Made by a program: the position numbers and the translations under genes
Shown: piece by piece, positions 48,111 to 58,000 of the stretch
Numbering within the stretch: the stretch's first letter is position 1
Layout of the letters: each line of letters starts with the position of its first letter
Assembly: GCA_015680685.1 (NCBI GenBank)
Contig: MNCI01013629.1
Location: 577,009 to 641,008, forward strand
Source: Gnetum montanum
Taxonomy: Eukaryota; Streptophyta; Gnetopsida; Gnetales; Gnetaceae
Reading direction: 5' to 3'
DNA: 64,000 nt
Notes under the pieces: generated by a model
Databases searched by the model: none
Seen by the model: the letters and a program-made list of their open reading frames with translations, nothing else
What the model was told of the DNA's origin: nothing

Positions 48111-49151
48111 CAGGCGGAGGCTTGTTCCGCTGCACCTTAATCTCAACAGTTTGACCTACATCATCCCCAAGGGCCTCAGTTAGGCGGAGCCTCTTCCGCC
48201 GAGCTGCCAGTTCCACAATTTCCTCCGCCAGACGTTTCCCCCGCGAGGCGTCGCCGGTGTAGGTAGGCATTATCCTGCCTACGTTGTCGAGACCTCGCGC
48301 TGGGGGCACCGTCAAGCCTTTAGTCATTACAGATAACAACTCCCCAATCCCTTCCAGCGGATCCTGCCCACAGGTAGTGCTGAGAATGTGGGCAATCCAA
48401 GGTCTGGGTAGCTGGTCTCGGTCTTGCTGTACCCAGACCCCATTCCTCTGAACGACCAGAAACTCAGCAAACCGCCGGAGGCAAGCTATGAAAAAGGCAT
48501 AATGCACATTGAAACGGGACTTGAGCTTCTCCCGAAGTTTGACCATTTCACTGCATGGGCCCTTGGCAAGATGGCTCGCCCAATCAAACTGGGCTCCCTC
48601 TTCTAGGACCTCTCGCATGATACGGGTTTGTTCTACCGAAAAGAACTTAGCCTGCGAGAGGGTTTTGGGGAAGGTCTGGGCCCGAAAAAGGGGATAAAGG
48701 GTCTTGGTGGTCCCCATCTCGAATTTATCACAAGGACACCCCTTGGTCTCCTTAGGGATTCTCACCCACTCCTTCAGAAACTCCTCGACTCTAGCGCTCC
48801 TCTTGGTCTTCACTTTTATGGGAAGACCATTCGAGGGGACGCCAAACAGGTCGGAGAAGAGCTGAGCATCAATGTCGCAGTTTACGCGCAGGTTATGCAC
48901 GCGCGTGCTAAAGCGATCTGCCTTCTCGCTGAAGGAGTTGACCAGGGCTATCATTTCGCTGGCGGGGGCATTAGGGGTCGCAGCCAAAAACAGGTGCATT
49001 AGCCCTACGGCCTAGATCTTGGTGGTCACTGCAACTGGGGCCGCCAAGTGGCCGAGCCAACGCTGTGCCTCCTTAATATCCCCGTAACGAAAGAGAACAT
49101 CCCTCGCCTCGCGGCCGAAAATCGTAAGGGTAATCTCCCTGGATTCCTTGA
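48111..49151 (-). CDS. Antisense gene A, exon 4 (largest, unrecognised domain)
   Basis: Acceptor TTATGTCTTTCAG|TC, donor CCGCCTG|GTAAGTG; 1,041 nt, the same length in copy B. About 347 residues, with conserved pieces VLFRYGDIKEAQRWLGH, DAQLFSDLFGVPSNGLP, EEFLKEWVRIPKETKG, FFSVEQTRIMREVLEEG, HYAFFIACLRRFAEFLVVQ and a basic ARRKRLRL near the end. One TAG (position 16 of 'TTKI-stop-AVGL') interrupts copy A; copy B has CAG there. It may be related to plant transposon antisense-ORF proteins, but I see no signature that settles this. Confidence 0.75.
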
Positions 49152-49248
49152 CTGAAAGACATAAAACGCAAGTCAAACAGAAACGCTATTACATAGTATC
49201 CATGACTCATAATCACACGCATAACATTAGAATACGCAGCGGCCTTAC

Positions 49249-49502
49249 CGGGGCCAAATGACAATGGAAATGGCGGGAGTTCCCTCTGCACGTCCTCGAC
49301 GGTGAGGGGCGGATCCAAGGTCCAGTCCTCGTGCAACCACCTGAGTTCCTGACAATTCTTAAAGGGGCATGCGTAGCGGGTGTGGTACTCACACATCTCA
49401 TGGCCAATTTTCCCGATAACACCGGCACGCACGTTGTTGGTCGCGGTAAACGCCATTATTGCCGTTTCGGCCCAGGCCAATGTATCTCCATCGCCAATTA
49501 AC
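49249..49502 (-). CDS. Antisense gene A, exon 3
   Basis: Acceptor CATGACAACAG|G, donor CCCCG|GTAAGG. Encodes LIGDGDTLAWAETAIMAF, then a Cys/His-containing stretch (GHEMCEYHTRYACPFKNCQ) that could bind a metal, WLHEDWTLDPPLTVEDVQREL and a Pro-rich end. Open in copy A; copy B has TAG in place of the Trp codon of LAWAE. Confidence 0.75.
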
Positions 49503-49628
49503 CTGTTGTCATGTATAAAAAACCTGTACCATACAACGTAAGCTTGTTTTACATTTTGCATATAGACTTCTCCTACATCGCACGCAGCCAAAAAAATAGA
49601 AAAGTAGACACCAGTAAAATCTGCTTAC

Positions 49629-50078
49629 CCGCCCGCGTAATACACCGTGCCCTGTGGGTTCTGGAAGTACGTCGACACATGGCGGGCCATGAACTGCGTG
49701 TTATATGCATGATAACAGTTGAAACGGGCCATGCCCCAGATCCAGTGCAAGCTCCTCAGACCACGAGCGCTGAGCACTTGGTCCTCGGGATGGCCCGTGT
49801 CGATGGCCCCATCTGTCAAATAAGCCAGAATCCCCTGCGCAGACCCCGCCAACAGGTGCTCTAAAATGGCACCAGCAACATCACCAGTCACATTAGACCA
49901 GAAAATGATGCTGAAGTTGCGTAGTAAAAACTGCAGAAACTCCAGCGCCCCCTTTCGGAACCAGATGGCCTTCCCCTGCACTCGTGTGTGAGGGGGAGGG
50001 ACATTGGGGACGATGGGGTTCACCCAGCACAAAACCCCAATGAGGTCTAGCACAACTAGGATGGGCTTCAGCGCAACG
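49629..50078 (-). CDS. Antisense gene A, exon 2: HAD/FCP1(NIF)-like domain
   Basis: Acceptor TTTTCTATATAG|C; phase joins CG|C to make Arg. Residues 44-56 read KPILVVLDLIGVL, like motif I of HAD phosphatases of the FCP1/NIF type (plant members often have LVLDLNGVL). The second Asp of D-x-D is replaced by Ile53, so catalysis is doubtful. Residues 79-104 (WFRKGALEFLQFL...FSIIFWSNVT) match the RPG-x-x-EFL and W-[ST]-S motif II region. Downstream it shows ARGLRSLHWIWGMARF and ends in phase 2 before GTAAGC. Family assignment rests on motif resemblance only. Confidence 0.65.
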
Positions 50079-50346
50079 CTATATAGAAAAGCCAAAGCGT
50101 ATATTAACACCTACATTTACATTTGCATGACTAACACAGAAAACTCATAAAACGCATCCAGGCTGAAATCACCCAAACCCTTGCAATAACGCAAGGTTCG
50201 TCCCTGACAACGGCGATAAACGTAACCCTTTCAAACCCTCGCATTAGCCCAAGGTCCATAACTCGAAATCAACATGCACGTAAACGAAAATGTACCACGA
50301 AAAGCAGTCATAGAAATGAACGTAAGCATGTAAAGGAATGACTAAT

Positions 50347-50465
50347 CGGTTCAACGGTGCGGGGTCTCGAACATCGATCAACGCCTGCGAAACACGGTCC
50401 AAAGTTGCTTGCATCTCGTCGATTTTGGCCAGTTTTGTGTTCTTCTTCTTGGTCTTCGGTGCCAT
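50347..50465 (-). CDS. Antisense gene A, exon 1
   Basis: Starts MAPKTKKKNTKLAKIDEMQ, a Lys-rich head that could act as a nuclear signal, then a short helix (ATLDRVSQALIDVRD). It ends in phase 2 (CG). In copy B the donor is G|GTTAGTC; here it reads GATTAGTC, so the GT is lost by one transition. In exchange, copy B has a TGA where copy A keeps CGA (Arg). Confidence 0.8.
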
Positions 50466-50613
50466 TGCGACGGCTTCAGAATTCTTTCACAGCTTAACAC
50501 TTGCAAATCTTCACGAGATTACACGCCCTAACTCTCTGCTCTTCCTTTTCTCAGCAACAGATACGAATTTGAATTCTCGATAGCCAACAGCCTGTTCTCA
50601 TCGAAGAACCACT

Positions 50614-50621
50614 TACTTATA
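50614..50621 (-). promoter_or_regulatory. TATA-like box of the antisense gene, copy A
   Basis: TATAAGTA on the minus strand in the context CTCACGTATAAGTAAG, 149 bp upstream of the ATG. Copy B has TATAACTA at 63,845-63,852 in the same place. A TATA box here would start an antisense transcript inside the sense intron. Inference from position and sequence only. Confidence 0.45.
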
Positions 50622-50861
50622 CGTGAGGATCACCGACTTGATATCAGAATTAAGCGGAACTTTCCTGAAATGGGATCCGAAAATCCAGATATTAATGCGG
50701 CCGATATCGCACGCGCCACTGTCCGAAATGACGTTAAACTACCACATCTTATCACCTCGTAATCGGGTTACATTGATTACAGCTTGTCTATAATATTCAA
50801 AATTCAGTTAGCCTTCCACGTTCGGAGACATCACGTCACCTGTCTCCTAACCTTTTACGCA

Positions 50862-50877
50862 CTCGCTGGTTTTGCAG
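50862..50877 (+). promoter_or_regulatory. 3' splice site before RT, copy A
   Basis: A pyrimidine-rich run ending GGTTTTGCAG, cut after 50,877, phase 0 with RT (next codons D-R-R-R-M-D-T-T). Equivalent acceptors precede the RT domains at 3,462 and 37,755, also in phase 0. Confidence 0.6.
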
Positions 50878-53477
50878 GACAGACGGAGAATGGACACCAC
50901 AGTTTTAGCACCCTTAACTTTGACAGGCCCATACGAGAAGTTAATTAGACAGTTCGACTCCACGCTAGTAGACGTTAACCTCCCTTTAGAAAGCATAACC
51001 ATAGCTGCATCGGAGATGTCCCTAGAATGGCCAGAACAGTCAACGCGCATGCTAGACCTGGAGGCTGGAGACATAACCGAGGACCCCCTCAGTGAGGTCC
51101 CTATCGTTACGCATAAAGGAGAGACTAAAATGCTCAAAGTCAGTTCTTTGTTCGACGAAAAAACGTACAACACAATAAAACGGGTCCTACAAGACAACAT
51201 TACTGTCTTTGCATGGTCATACGAGGATATGCCTGGCTAGATCCTAGGTTAATCCAGCATAACATTATCTTGGATTCACAGATTAAAGCGGTTAGACAAA
51301 AGGCACGCAAAATCAAACCAGAGATCACGTTGGCGGTGCGTGATGAAATCACCAAGCTATACCAGGCTGGTTTCATCCGCGCGGTCGATTACTCAGATTG
51401 GGTATCTAACATTGTGGTCGTGCTGAAGAAGACCGGGAGTATACGCATATGCATAGAATTCCGAGATTTGAACAAGGCCATAATCAAGGATAACTTCCCG
51501 TTGCTGAGTATCAACCAGCTAGTGGATACAACAGCTGGGCATGCGCTTTTTTCCTTCATGGATGGCTTTTCAGGCTATAACCAGATTCGCATTAACCCAG
51601 AACATCAACTGACCACGACGTTCATGACGCCCTGGGGCACCTTTTGCTACACCATGATGCCTTTTGGCCTGAAGAACGCCGGGGCAACGTACCAACGGGC
51701 CATGACATACATCTTCAGTGATTACCTCCTAGGAAGGCTGAATGATTACGTAGACGACATAGCTGTGAAGTCTTTGAAGTCGAAAGATCATTCAGAAGAC
51801 CTGGAGTTAGTCCTTAAAAGATGTTCCACACACGAGCTCCGGCTTAACCTAAAGAAGTGCATATTCAGAGTCAAAACCGGACACATGATGGGGTTTGTGG
51901 TATCGGAAACCGGCATACGAGTTGACCCTGATAAAGTCAAAGCCATTGTCGAGTTGACACCTCCCACAGACCTCAAGCAATTACACGGGTTGCAGGGACG
52001 CTTACAGTTTATACGCCGGTTCATTTCGAGGTTGACTGACAAGTTACATCCTATGCAACACTTGCTGAAAAAGGGGGTTAATTTCGAATGGATCGACGAT
52101 TGCCAGCGTGCGTTTGATAGTTTAAAACAAGAACTGCAACATTTGCCGACAGTTTTCCCGCCACAAAGGGATTTGCCTTTTTTCATTTACCTCGCGACTT
52201 CGGACGTAGCAATAGCAGCGTTACTTTGTCAAAAAAGAGATGACGGGTCGGAAATGCCCATCTACTACTTGAGTCATGCTCTATGTGCGTACGAAACGAG
52301 ATACAATGATGTTGAGCGTAATTGCTTAGCATTAGTTTTTACTTTTAAGAAATGTAGGCATTATCTTTTTTGTAGTCAAGTTAACGTCATCTGTAAAAAC
52401 AACATCCTTAGAGCCATTACGCATAGCTTATACGAGAGTAGTAAAATAGCTCGCTGGAAGGCCATCACGGCAGAATTCAATCTGCACTATATTGGCCAAT
52501 CATCCATGAAAGGCCAAGCAATAGCTGACCAGTTAATAACTTCACCGATTAACAATCACGTAACCATAGAACCAGAGTTCCCGGACGAACATGTACACAG
52601 CCTAAGCCCTGTCTCAACAGGCCTCGAAGCAACGTTATATTTCGACGGAGCTTCCACTGCTAAAGGCAGTAGTGCTGCCACTATTCTTACGCTATCGCCT
52701 GAGGATGTGCGTCTACACGCTTATCGATTGACCTTCCCTTGTACGAAAAATGTGGCAGAGTACGAGGGGCTCCTCAGGAGATTATTAACTGCAGGTGAAC
52801 TTGATGTTCAACACCTGGCAGTTAGGGGCGATTTGATGCTTGTCATAAATCAAATCACTGGAGTCTACACCTGCAAGGCTATACATCTGCAGCCTTATTG
52901 TGATCAGGCTAAAGATCTTCTGAGGCGATTTACGACCTTCGACGCCCAACACATCCCACGGACTGACAACACGTTGGCCGATGCACTGACCACCCTGGCT
53001 TTACACGTGCCTTCACACCTATTTAACACCTACCCTGCATTGATTACAGACTGCGCAGACCCTATCATTCAGGTGGCGCAAATATCCTCTCTTCTCGAGG
53101 AAAACACGCCTGAATGGTATGATAATATCAAAACTTATCTTTTACAGGGTGAGCTGCCATCTACATTAATGCGCACATAGAAAGACGCAATCCGTAAGCG
53201 GGCTAGGCAATACGTCATCATCGGAGATAGCACTCTCTGTAGACGCTCCTTTGATAGCGTGTTGCTTACCTGCGTTGATAAAGACCAAGCGCAACACATA
53301 GTCGGCGAAGTTCACGAGGGACTGTGTGGCGACAACGTAGCACCAAGGGCTATGGTCCTAAAAATCCGACGCCTAGGATACTACTGGCCACGCATGGAAA
53401 GAGACTGCCTGACAAAGGTTAAAACTTGTGACACGTGTCAGCGTCATGCAAACCTCATCCACGTGTCTAAAACACCG
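50878..53477 (+). pseudogene. RT, RNase H, archaeal-type RNase H, integrase zinc finger (copy A)
   Basis: Linker from 50,878 (MDTTVLAPLTLTGPYEKL) to FAWSYEDMPG, then a one-base deletion near 51,237 (GGCTAGATCC) moves the frame. After it one open frame of 655 codons runs to 53,180. RT: LYQAGFIRAVDYSDWVSN, FMDGFSGYNQIRIN, TMMPFGLKNAGATYQ, active site NDYVDDIA; RNase H: FIYLATSDVAIAALL, PIYYLSHAL, ALVFTFKKCRHYLF; archaeal-type RNase H: LYFDGASTAKGSSAATIL, NVAEYEGLLRRL, INQITGVYTCKA, RTDNTLADALTTLA. A TAG at 53,178 precedes the integrase H2C2 finger (HIVGEVHEGLCG...CDTCQRH). The catalytic D,D-35-E core is absent: the frame hits LTR B after VSKTP. Confidence 0.9.
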
Positions 53478-53727
53478 TGAAAATTGCGAGTCGGCCTCAG
53501 GCAAAGATTCGCAATTCAAGAGAGAGCGCGCATCAATTTTGTTCAAGGACAAGTTTATGCTCTATCACGCATGGCAGCGTAATGAGCGTAATAAGCTCCA
53601 AGGCAGTCGAAGGCAGAGTCCAGAGAAGCATAACAGTTCAATACTTTTTCTCGCAGCGCATGAGTAACTTGTCTTTATGCTTGTTACGTGGCGGTGCGTG
53701 CCATTACGTATGTCATCATTAAAGCTA

Positions 53728-53872
53728 GATATTGTTTACGCTTCATCACACGCAGCTGCGTAGTGAGCATAAGTTACACATTGTTTACGCTTCATCACGT
53801 GCAGCTGCGTAGTGAGCGTAAGTTGTACATTGTTTACACTTTGTTACGCGCAGTTGCGTAGTGAGCGTAAAA
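53728..53872 (+). repeat. Three tandem hairpin units in LTR B
   Basis: Same three self-complementary units as in LTR A (TTTACGCTTCATCAC...GCAGCTGCGTAGTGAGC), each with a few transitions. The third unit again runs into GTAAAACAATTTT. Confidence 0.85.
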
Positions 53873-54119
53873 CAATTTTGAGCATATTGTTTTCTACACC
53901 GGATTACGCTCAGACACGCAATACGACGCGAATGAGTGTAATACAGCCTGAAGACAATTGAAGCACGCTCAGCATGTACCTGCTCTTCACACGCACAGCA
54001 CGCAAGCGAGCGTGTTGTGTGTAGTCACAGTCTGACTTAAAATGGTCATGCCAACAGGACCCGAAACATCCGGGACCCCCTTCATCAGGGTTGCACCTTT
54101 TTCACGAAGTGTCGCGGCC

Positions 54120-54127
54120 TATAAATA
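54120..54127 (+). promoter_or_regulatory. TATA box of LTR B
   Basis: TATAAATA in CCTATAAATACCTCAG, identical to LTR A. Confidence 0.75.
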
Positions 54128-54830
54128 CCTCAGTTGACAAAGATACAAGGGTTGGCAAATCAGAGAAGAAAAAGCATATTTCTGAGCACCAAAGCACTTA
54201 GCACTTTGGAGCAGAGATACAGAGAACAGCGTTTTGGCAATTGCTGACATTATCGTCTTACAGCAGAAGCAAAGCACAGTTCGCTTTGAGCACCGGTGAC
54301 AGGAGTAATCGTTCTGTTGAGAAGGACTCTATCAATCAGAAGTAATTGATCGGTAGAAGTCAAAGCTTGGCCCGCCTCGCATCTCAGCCTTTGCCCCCGA
54401 GGTAGATCGAACTTCTGTTTAGACCGTTTTGCTTGTTGTTTTTGTGCTTGTTTCACATCCTGTAATTGGGGACTCCCCGGTGTAATCTCTCATGCAAAAT
54501 ACACATTGTTAAGTCAAAGCGCAGATCTTGAAGCTACGTGCGTCTCTTATGTCAGCCTCCTTTTATCGTGTTTAGCATTATCACCGTTACAATCCGTCTA
54601 CATCGTTTTCCCCTCGTTTTACGACTCCTCGAATTAGATCGCTTTCTTTTTGCATAATTTACATTGTTTTACTGACCCGTAAGTCCCTATCTGATCGACA
54701 AGACCGTTCAGGGCGCCGCGGATTCGTTTTTTCCAGCATAGCCCTCGCACGGATCAGTGGCTAAAACTGTGTGCGCCTGAAACTCGGTCGGTATTTCCAG
54801 CTGCCGACGTTTTCTATCGCTACAGTTTTC

Positions 54831-54849
54831 TGGTGCTAGAAGGAGGGCC
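54831..54849 (+). promoter_or_regulatory. Primer binding site, copy B
   Basis: TGGTGCTAGAAGGAGGGCC, six bases after the LTR; one C-to-T change from copy A. Confidence 0.65.
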
Positions 54850-55072
54850 TTCAGGCTCCGATCTGAATATTTCGGGTAGCCCTGGTAGTGATCCATACCC
54901 AAAAACCATAGACATAATACCTCTAAGGAAGTCTACGGTTCATCGCGTGGTATAGATCGGCCGCAAGGACGATTTCTCTGAAATCCTACAAGGTAGAAAG
55001 CCTTTTTGTGCTTTTTGTTGCCACCCATTTTCTTTAGATCCGATTACCAGTCACAGTTGACTTTATCGATCA

Positions 55073-58000
55073 ATGGATTCCTTTTACTCGAACACAACCG
55101 CCATGGTCGCCACCGATCTGGGTGTCACACCTGTCAATCCTACAACAGCCACAGGACCAGCTCTTGGCGCAACTGGGCCTCAGGGACCATTGCGCCGTTC
55201 GTTAAGGCTTCAGGGGAAAGAACCTATCTTCACGGTGATAACCCCTGAAGAATACAATTTCATATGCGTCAAGATCCAGGCGAGGCTGGCTCTTAGCCGA
55301 GCCAAGCTGGAGGCGAAGCGAAACTTTGAGGTGCTCCACCGAGGGGGCTATGATTTTAAGTCGACAGCCTACGACATAATCCCCTTGACCGAACACCAAC
55401 ACGAGCTCATCGCACAGTTGGTCATGGCCAGAGGCCAGACTTCACAACCTGCGGTGGAGCCTCAGCATGGGGAAGAGGCAGAGGACAAATTTGCAGCTCT
55501 GTCTGAACATTCGTTCCATACTCTGACGTCCCACACCCACATAAATCCGTTGTTCCCTTTCAACGGAGAGGCAGCCTTTCTTGACCCAGTCGCGACCGCG
55601 CAGACATAAATCCCTGTCCTCCCGCAGGCCAACGCGCAGTCGTCTGGGTTACAATTACAAATATCGCACCATAACGCGGGCGTGGTTCCATCAACACGGG
55701 TACTTAGTATCCCAGCGGTGGTCCTGGCAACCACCGCGCCCCATTTTATCCCTCAGGTACAAGCTCACACTGTACCGATAACTCGTTCAGCGCAAATGTT
55801 CCCGCCTCCACCAACTCAGCAAAATACAGCAGCCGTGCCACAGCAGACCTTTATTCAATATCCTGCAACAAGTCAATGGATCGACCCTGCTACGCAACAC
55901 CACCCGTCTGCGGTGTATGGTGCACAGCCTTCGGTCGCACCTGCGGCACAATTTTCGCAGGTGTTTCCTCAATATACCTACCATTATCCCGCGCAGCAGG
56001 CAGGAGTTAATCTCTCATCTCAGACCGGTGGATGGTGGTCTTCGCAGGTCCCCCAGCCCGTAGGAATCCCTGCTCCACCAGTGGTTAGCCAACCACTTCC
56101 TGCATTCCAGTTTCCTAGGGCTGCCCGCCTAGTCCAACCTCCTGCGCCTGCTGCACAGGCGCCTCCGTTAACAGGTCTAGACCAGGCTTTCCAGCTTATC
56201 CAGACGCTTACCAAGAAGGTTCGACGCCTCAAGACCGCTGGATCTGATACTATTCAGATCATGGACTTCTATCAGGATGATCCGATCAATCCAGCGGTCC
56301 CTATGCTGTCGTTGCCACCAGGGATGTCCCTCCCTCACTTTACCAAGTATAATGGGGAGGGGGATCCCAACACTCATCTGGCCACCTTTAGATCTGAATC
56401 TTTGTTGTTACAGCAGTGGCCGCACACTTTAATCCGAGTCTTTGCGATGTCATTAATGGGGAAGGCTTTGGACTGGTATAGAGCTCTTCCACGCTCTTCC
56501 ATTTCGACCTTGGAAGAGCTGCTGACTCAATTTGTGACCCGTTTCAAGTACAACCTGAAGCCGGAAGTCACGTTGGAAAAGCTTATGGGGGTGAAACAAG
56601 ACCCGCTCGAGCCAGTCCAAAAGTTTATACAGCATTGGAATGCTACCTTGAATGAGATCCGCGAACCGATCGCGGACTCCCATCTATTGGCTATATTCAA
56701 GGGAGCAGTCAACAACTTTATTAAGTCTAAGCTGTATTATCTTTCCCCCGGCAATATACATCAGGCCTGCGCCCAAGTTCGAAGCATCCAAGATGCTGTG
56801 GAGGCCAGCAAAGACCCGGCGTATGTCGCCTACAAAAATGCACACAACAAAGCCAAAGACAAAGGTAAGGCAGCGACAACGACAGTAGCTGCGCTGACTG
56901 AGAACGCAAAAAACAAGAACAAGAAGGCGCCCACAACACCGCCCCCTGAGGCCGCGGCTGGTGCCGGCACCAGCCAAACCACAGCTGCCCCTGAAAGTTC
57001 CTCCTAGCCAAAGCCGAATTTTGAGCGTAAAGATCGTTCAAAGTATGTGGCTTTACCTGTAAAGCATTCTGAATTACTAAAAAAACTGTTAGCAACAGGA
57101 CACATTCAACCTAAGAAAGTGTCCGAAGAAGCCCTAAAGCGTCACAGACGTCACTGTGAACTGCTGAAGGACCCTTCTTTAGCTCTGACTAATGAACCAG
57201 CAGTTCCAAAATCTTTCAGGCTGGACTGTTTCTATGACTACCACCAGATGTGTGGTCACGACACGGATTACTGTTGGGCGTTGAAGGACGACATTCAACG
57301 CATGATCGACGAAGGTCATCTAAAATTAAACAGCAGTAACCCTACGTGTCCAGAAAACCAAACGCTGCATGTGTATAAGGATCCGTTGAACGCAAACTAC
57401 GATCCTTATACAATCACGGTGGTGAGTACGGACGGTGAGTGTAAGGGACCGCCAAAACCGCCTTTTGTTTTGCGCATCCCCGCCAGCTCACCAAGGGGAC
57501 CAACTACTTCAGCGGTAGCCGGTGGGGCCTCACAGCCACCTTTCATCATACGGGCACCTTCTCAGTTATGCCCTTAGTCACGTGACAGTACTCAAGCCGC
57601 GGCTCCGTCCGCGCCCACACCTAGAGCGCCCTTCATTATCAGGGCGCCAGCACCACGGCCTACTCCTCTTACGCAGGGGTAGACCTCCCGGCAAAACTAC
57701 CAGCCATCGCCTCCCAAGTGGAAGGAGGAGAATACCGCAGTTAACGCAGCAAGAGACCACCCTACGCTCGGCTTTCCTAAGCCCAGGCCCCTGGCCTCTT
57801 TGCCTTTGTCCATGCCCCAGAAGCATGCCAAAGGTACAGAAACGTAGCCACCTTCTCTTGGCAGAAAAAAGAACCCTCCCACTGACACCGCTCCGCCCCG
57901 AGAGATCTGTCTTTTAGGCCGAATGGAGGAGGACAAGGGGGATAAATAACCCTGCCGAGAGAAGGACCTCCTCGATGCATTCACGCAGGTCAAGCAAGCT

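Larger units (their letters stand above)
46362..50465 (-). pseudogene. Eight-exon antisense gene inside the retrotransposon (copy A)
   Basis: Exons (minus strand): 50,465-50,347; 50,078-49,629; 49,502-49,249; 49,151-48,111; 48,018-47,758; 47,688-47,560; 47,481-46,690; 46,610-46,362. Donors are GTAAGC, GTAAGG, GTAAGT, GTAATG, GTAAGT and GTAAGT; acceptors all end in AG; phases match at every junction. Using copy B's length for exon 7, the coding sum is 3,321 nt, exactly 1,107 codons with the stop. Damage in copy A: first donor GT to AT; stop near 49,014 (exon 4); 26-bp deletion in exon 7; three further TAG codons in exon 7. Order: Lys-rich N-terminus, HAD-like domain, unrecognised middle, coiled coil, acidic tail. 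Orientation is opposite to gag-pol. I do not know the family beyond the HAD-like part. Confidence 0.85.
45331..50877 (+). other. Putative sense-strand intron between protease and RT (copy A)
   Basis: The PR frame ends at 45,369 and RT starts at 50,878 with no sense coding in between. The right end is a textbook acceptor, CTCGCTGGTTTTGCAG|G, in phase 0. The best phase-0 donor in the PR tail is CTCAAC|GTGAAG at 45,331 (copy B CTCAAT|GTGAAG at 58,817), a moderate match to the consensus. Ogre-type Tat elements are known to carry an intron at this very place. The donor is inferred; the whole interval holds the minisatellite and the antisense gene. Confidence 0.55.
39991..53477 (+). mobile_element. 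Tat-lineage LTR retrotransposon, copy A (LTR to interrupted pol)
   Basis: Order: LTR (39,991-41,330), primer binding site (41,337), gag and protease (41,579-45,369), spacer with minisatellite and antisense eight-exon gene (45,370-50,877), RT, RNase H, archaeal-type RNase H and integrase zinc finger (50,878-53,477). The pol stops in mid-domain at the LTR of copy B. Dual RNase H and the gap between PR and RT match the Tat/Ogre branch, but no extra ORF precedes gag (only about 220 bp of leader), unlike classic Ogre. Disabling lesions are frameshifts at about 44,390, 44,908 and 51,237 and several stops. Confidence 0.85.
53478..54824 (+). repeat. LTR of copy B
   Basis: TGAAAATT...CTACA, 1,347 bp, full-length relative of LTR A. 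The three hairpin units are at 53,728-53,872 and the TATA box at 54,120-54,127. Immediately upstream is TAAAACACCG, nearly the same ten bases as before LTR A. Confidence 0.85.

Noticed and set aside
48628-49002. Plus-strand open frame of 124 codons over the spacer
   Set aside because: Shadow of antisense exon 4, which has conserved splice sites, equal length in both copies and matching phases; the plus frame has none of these.
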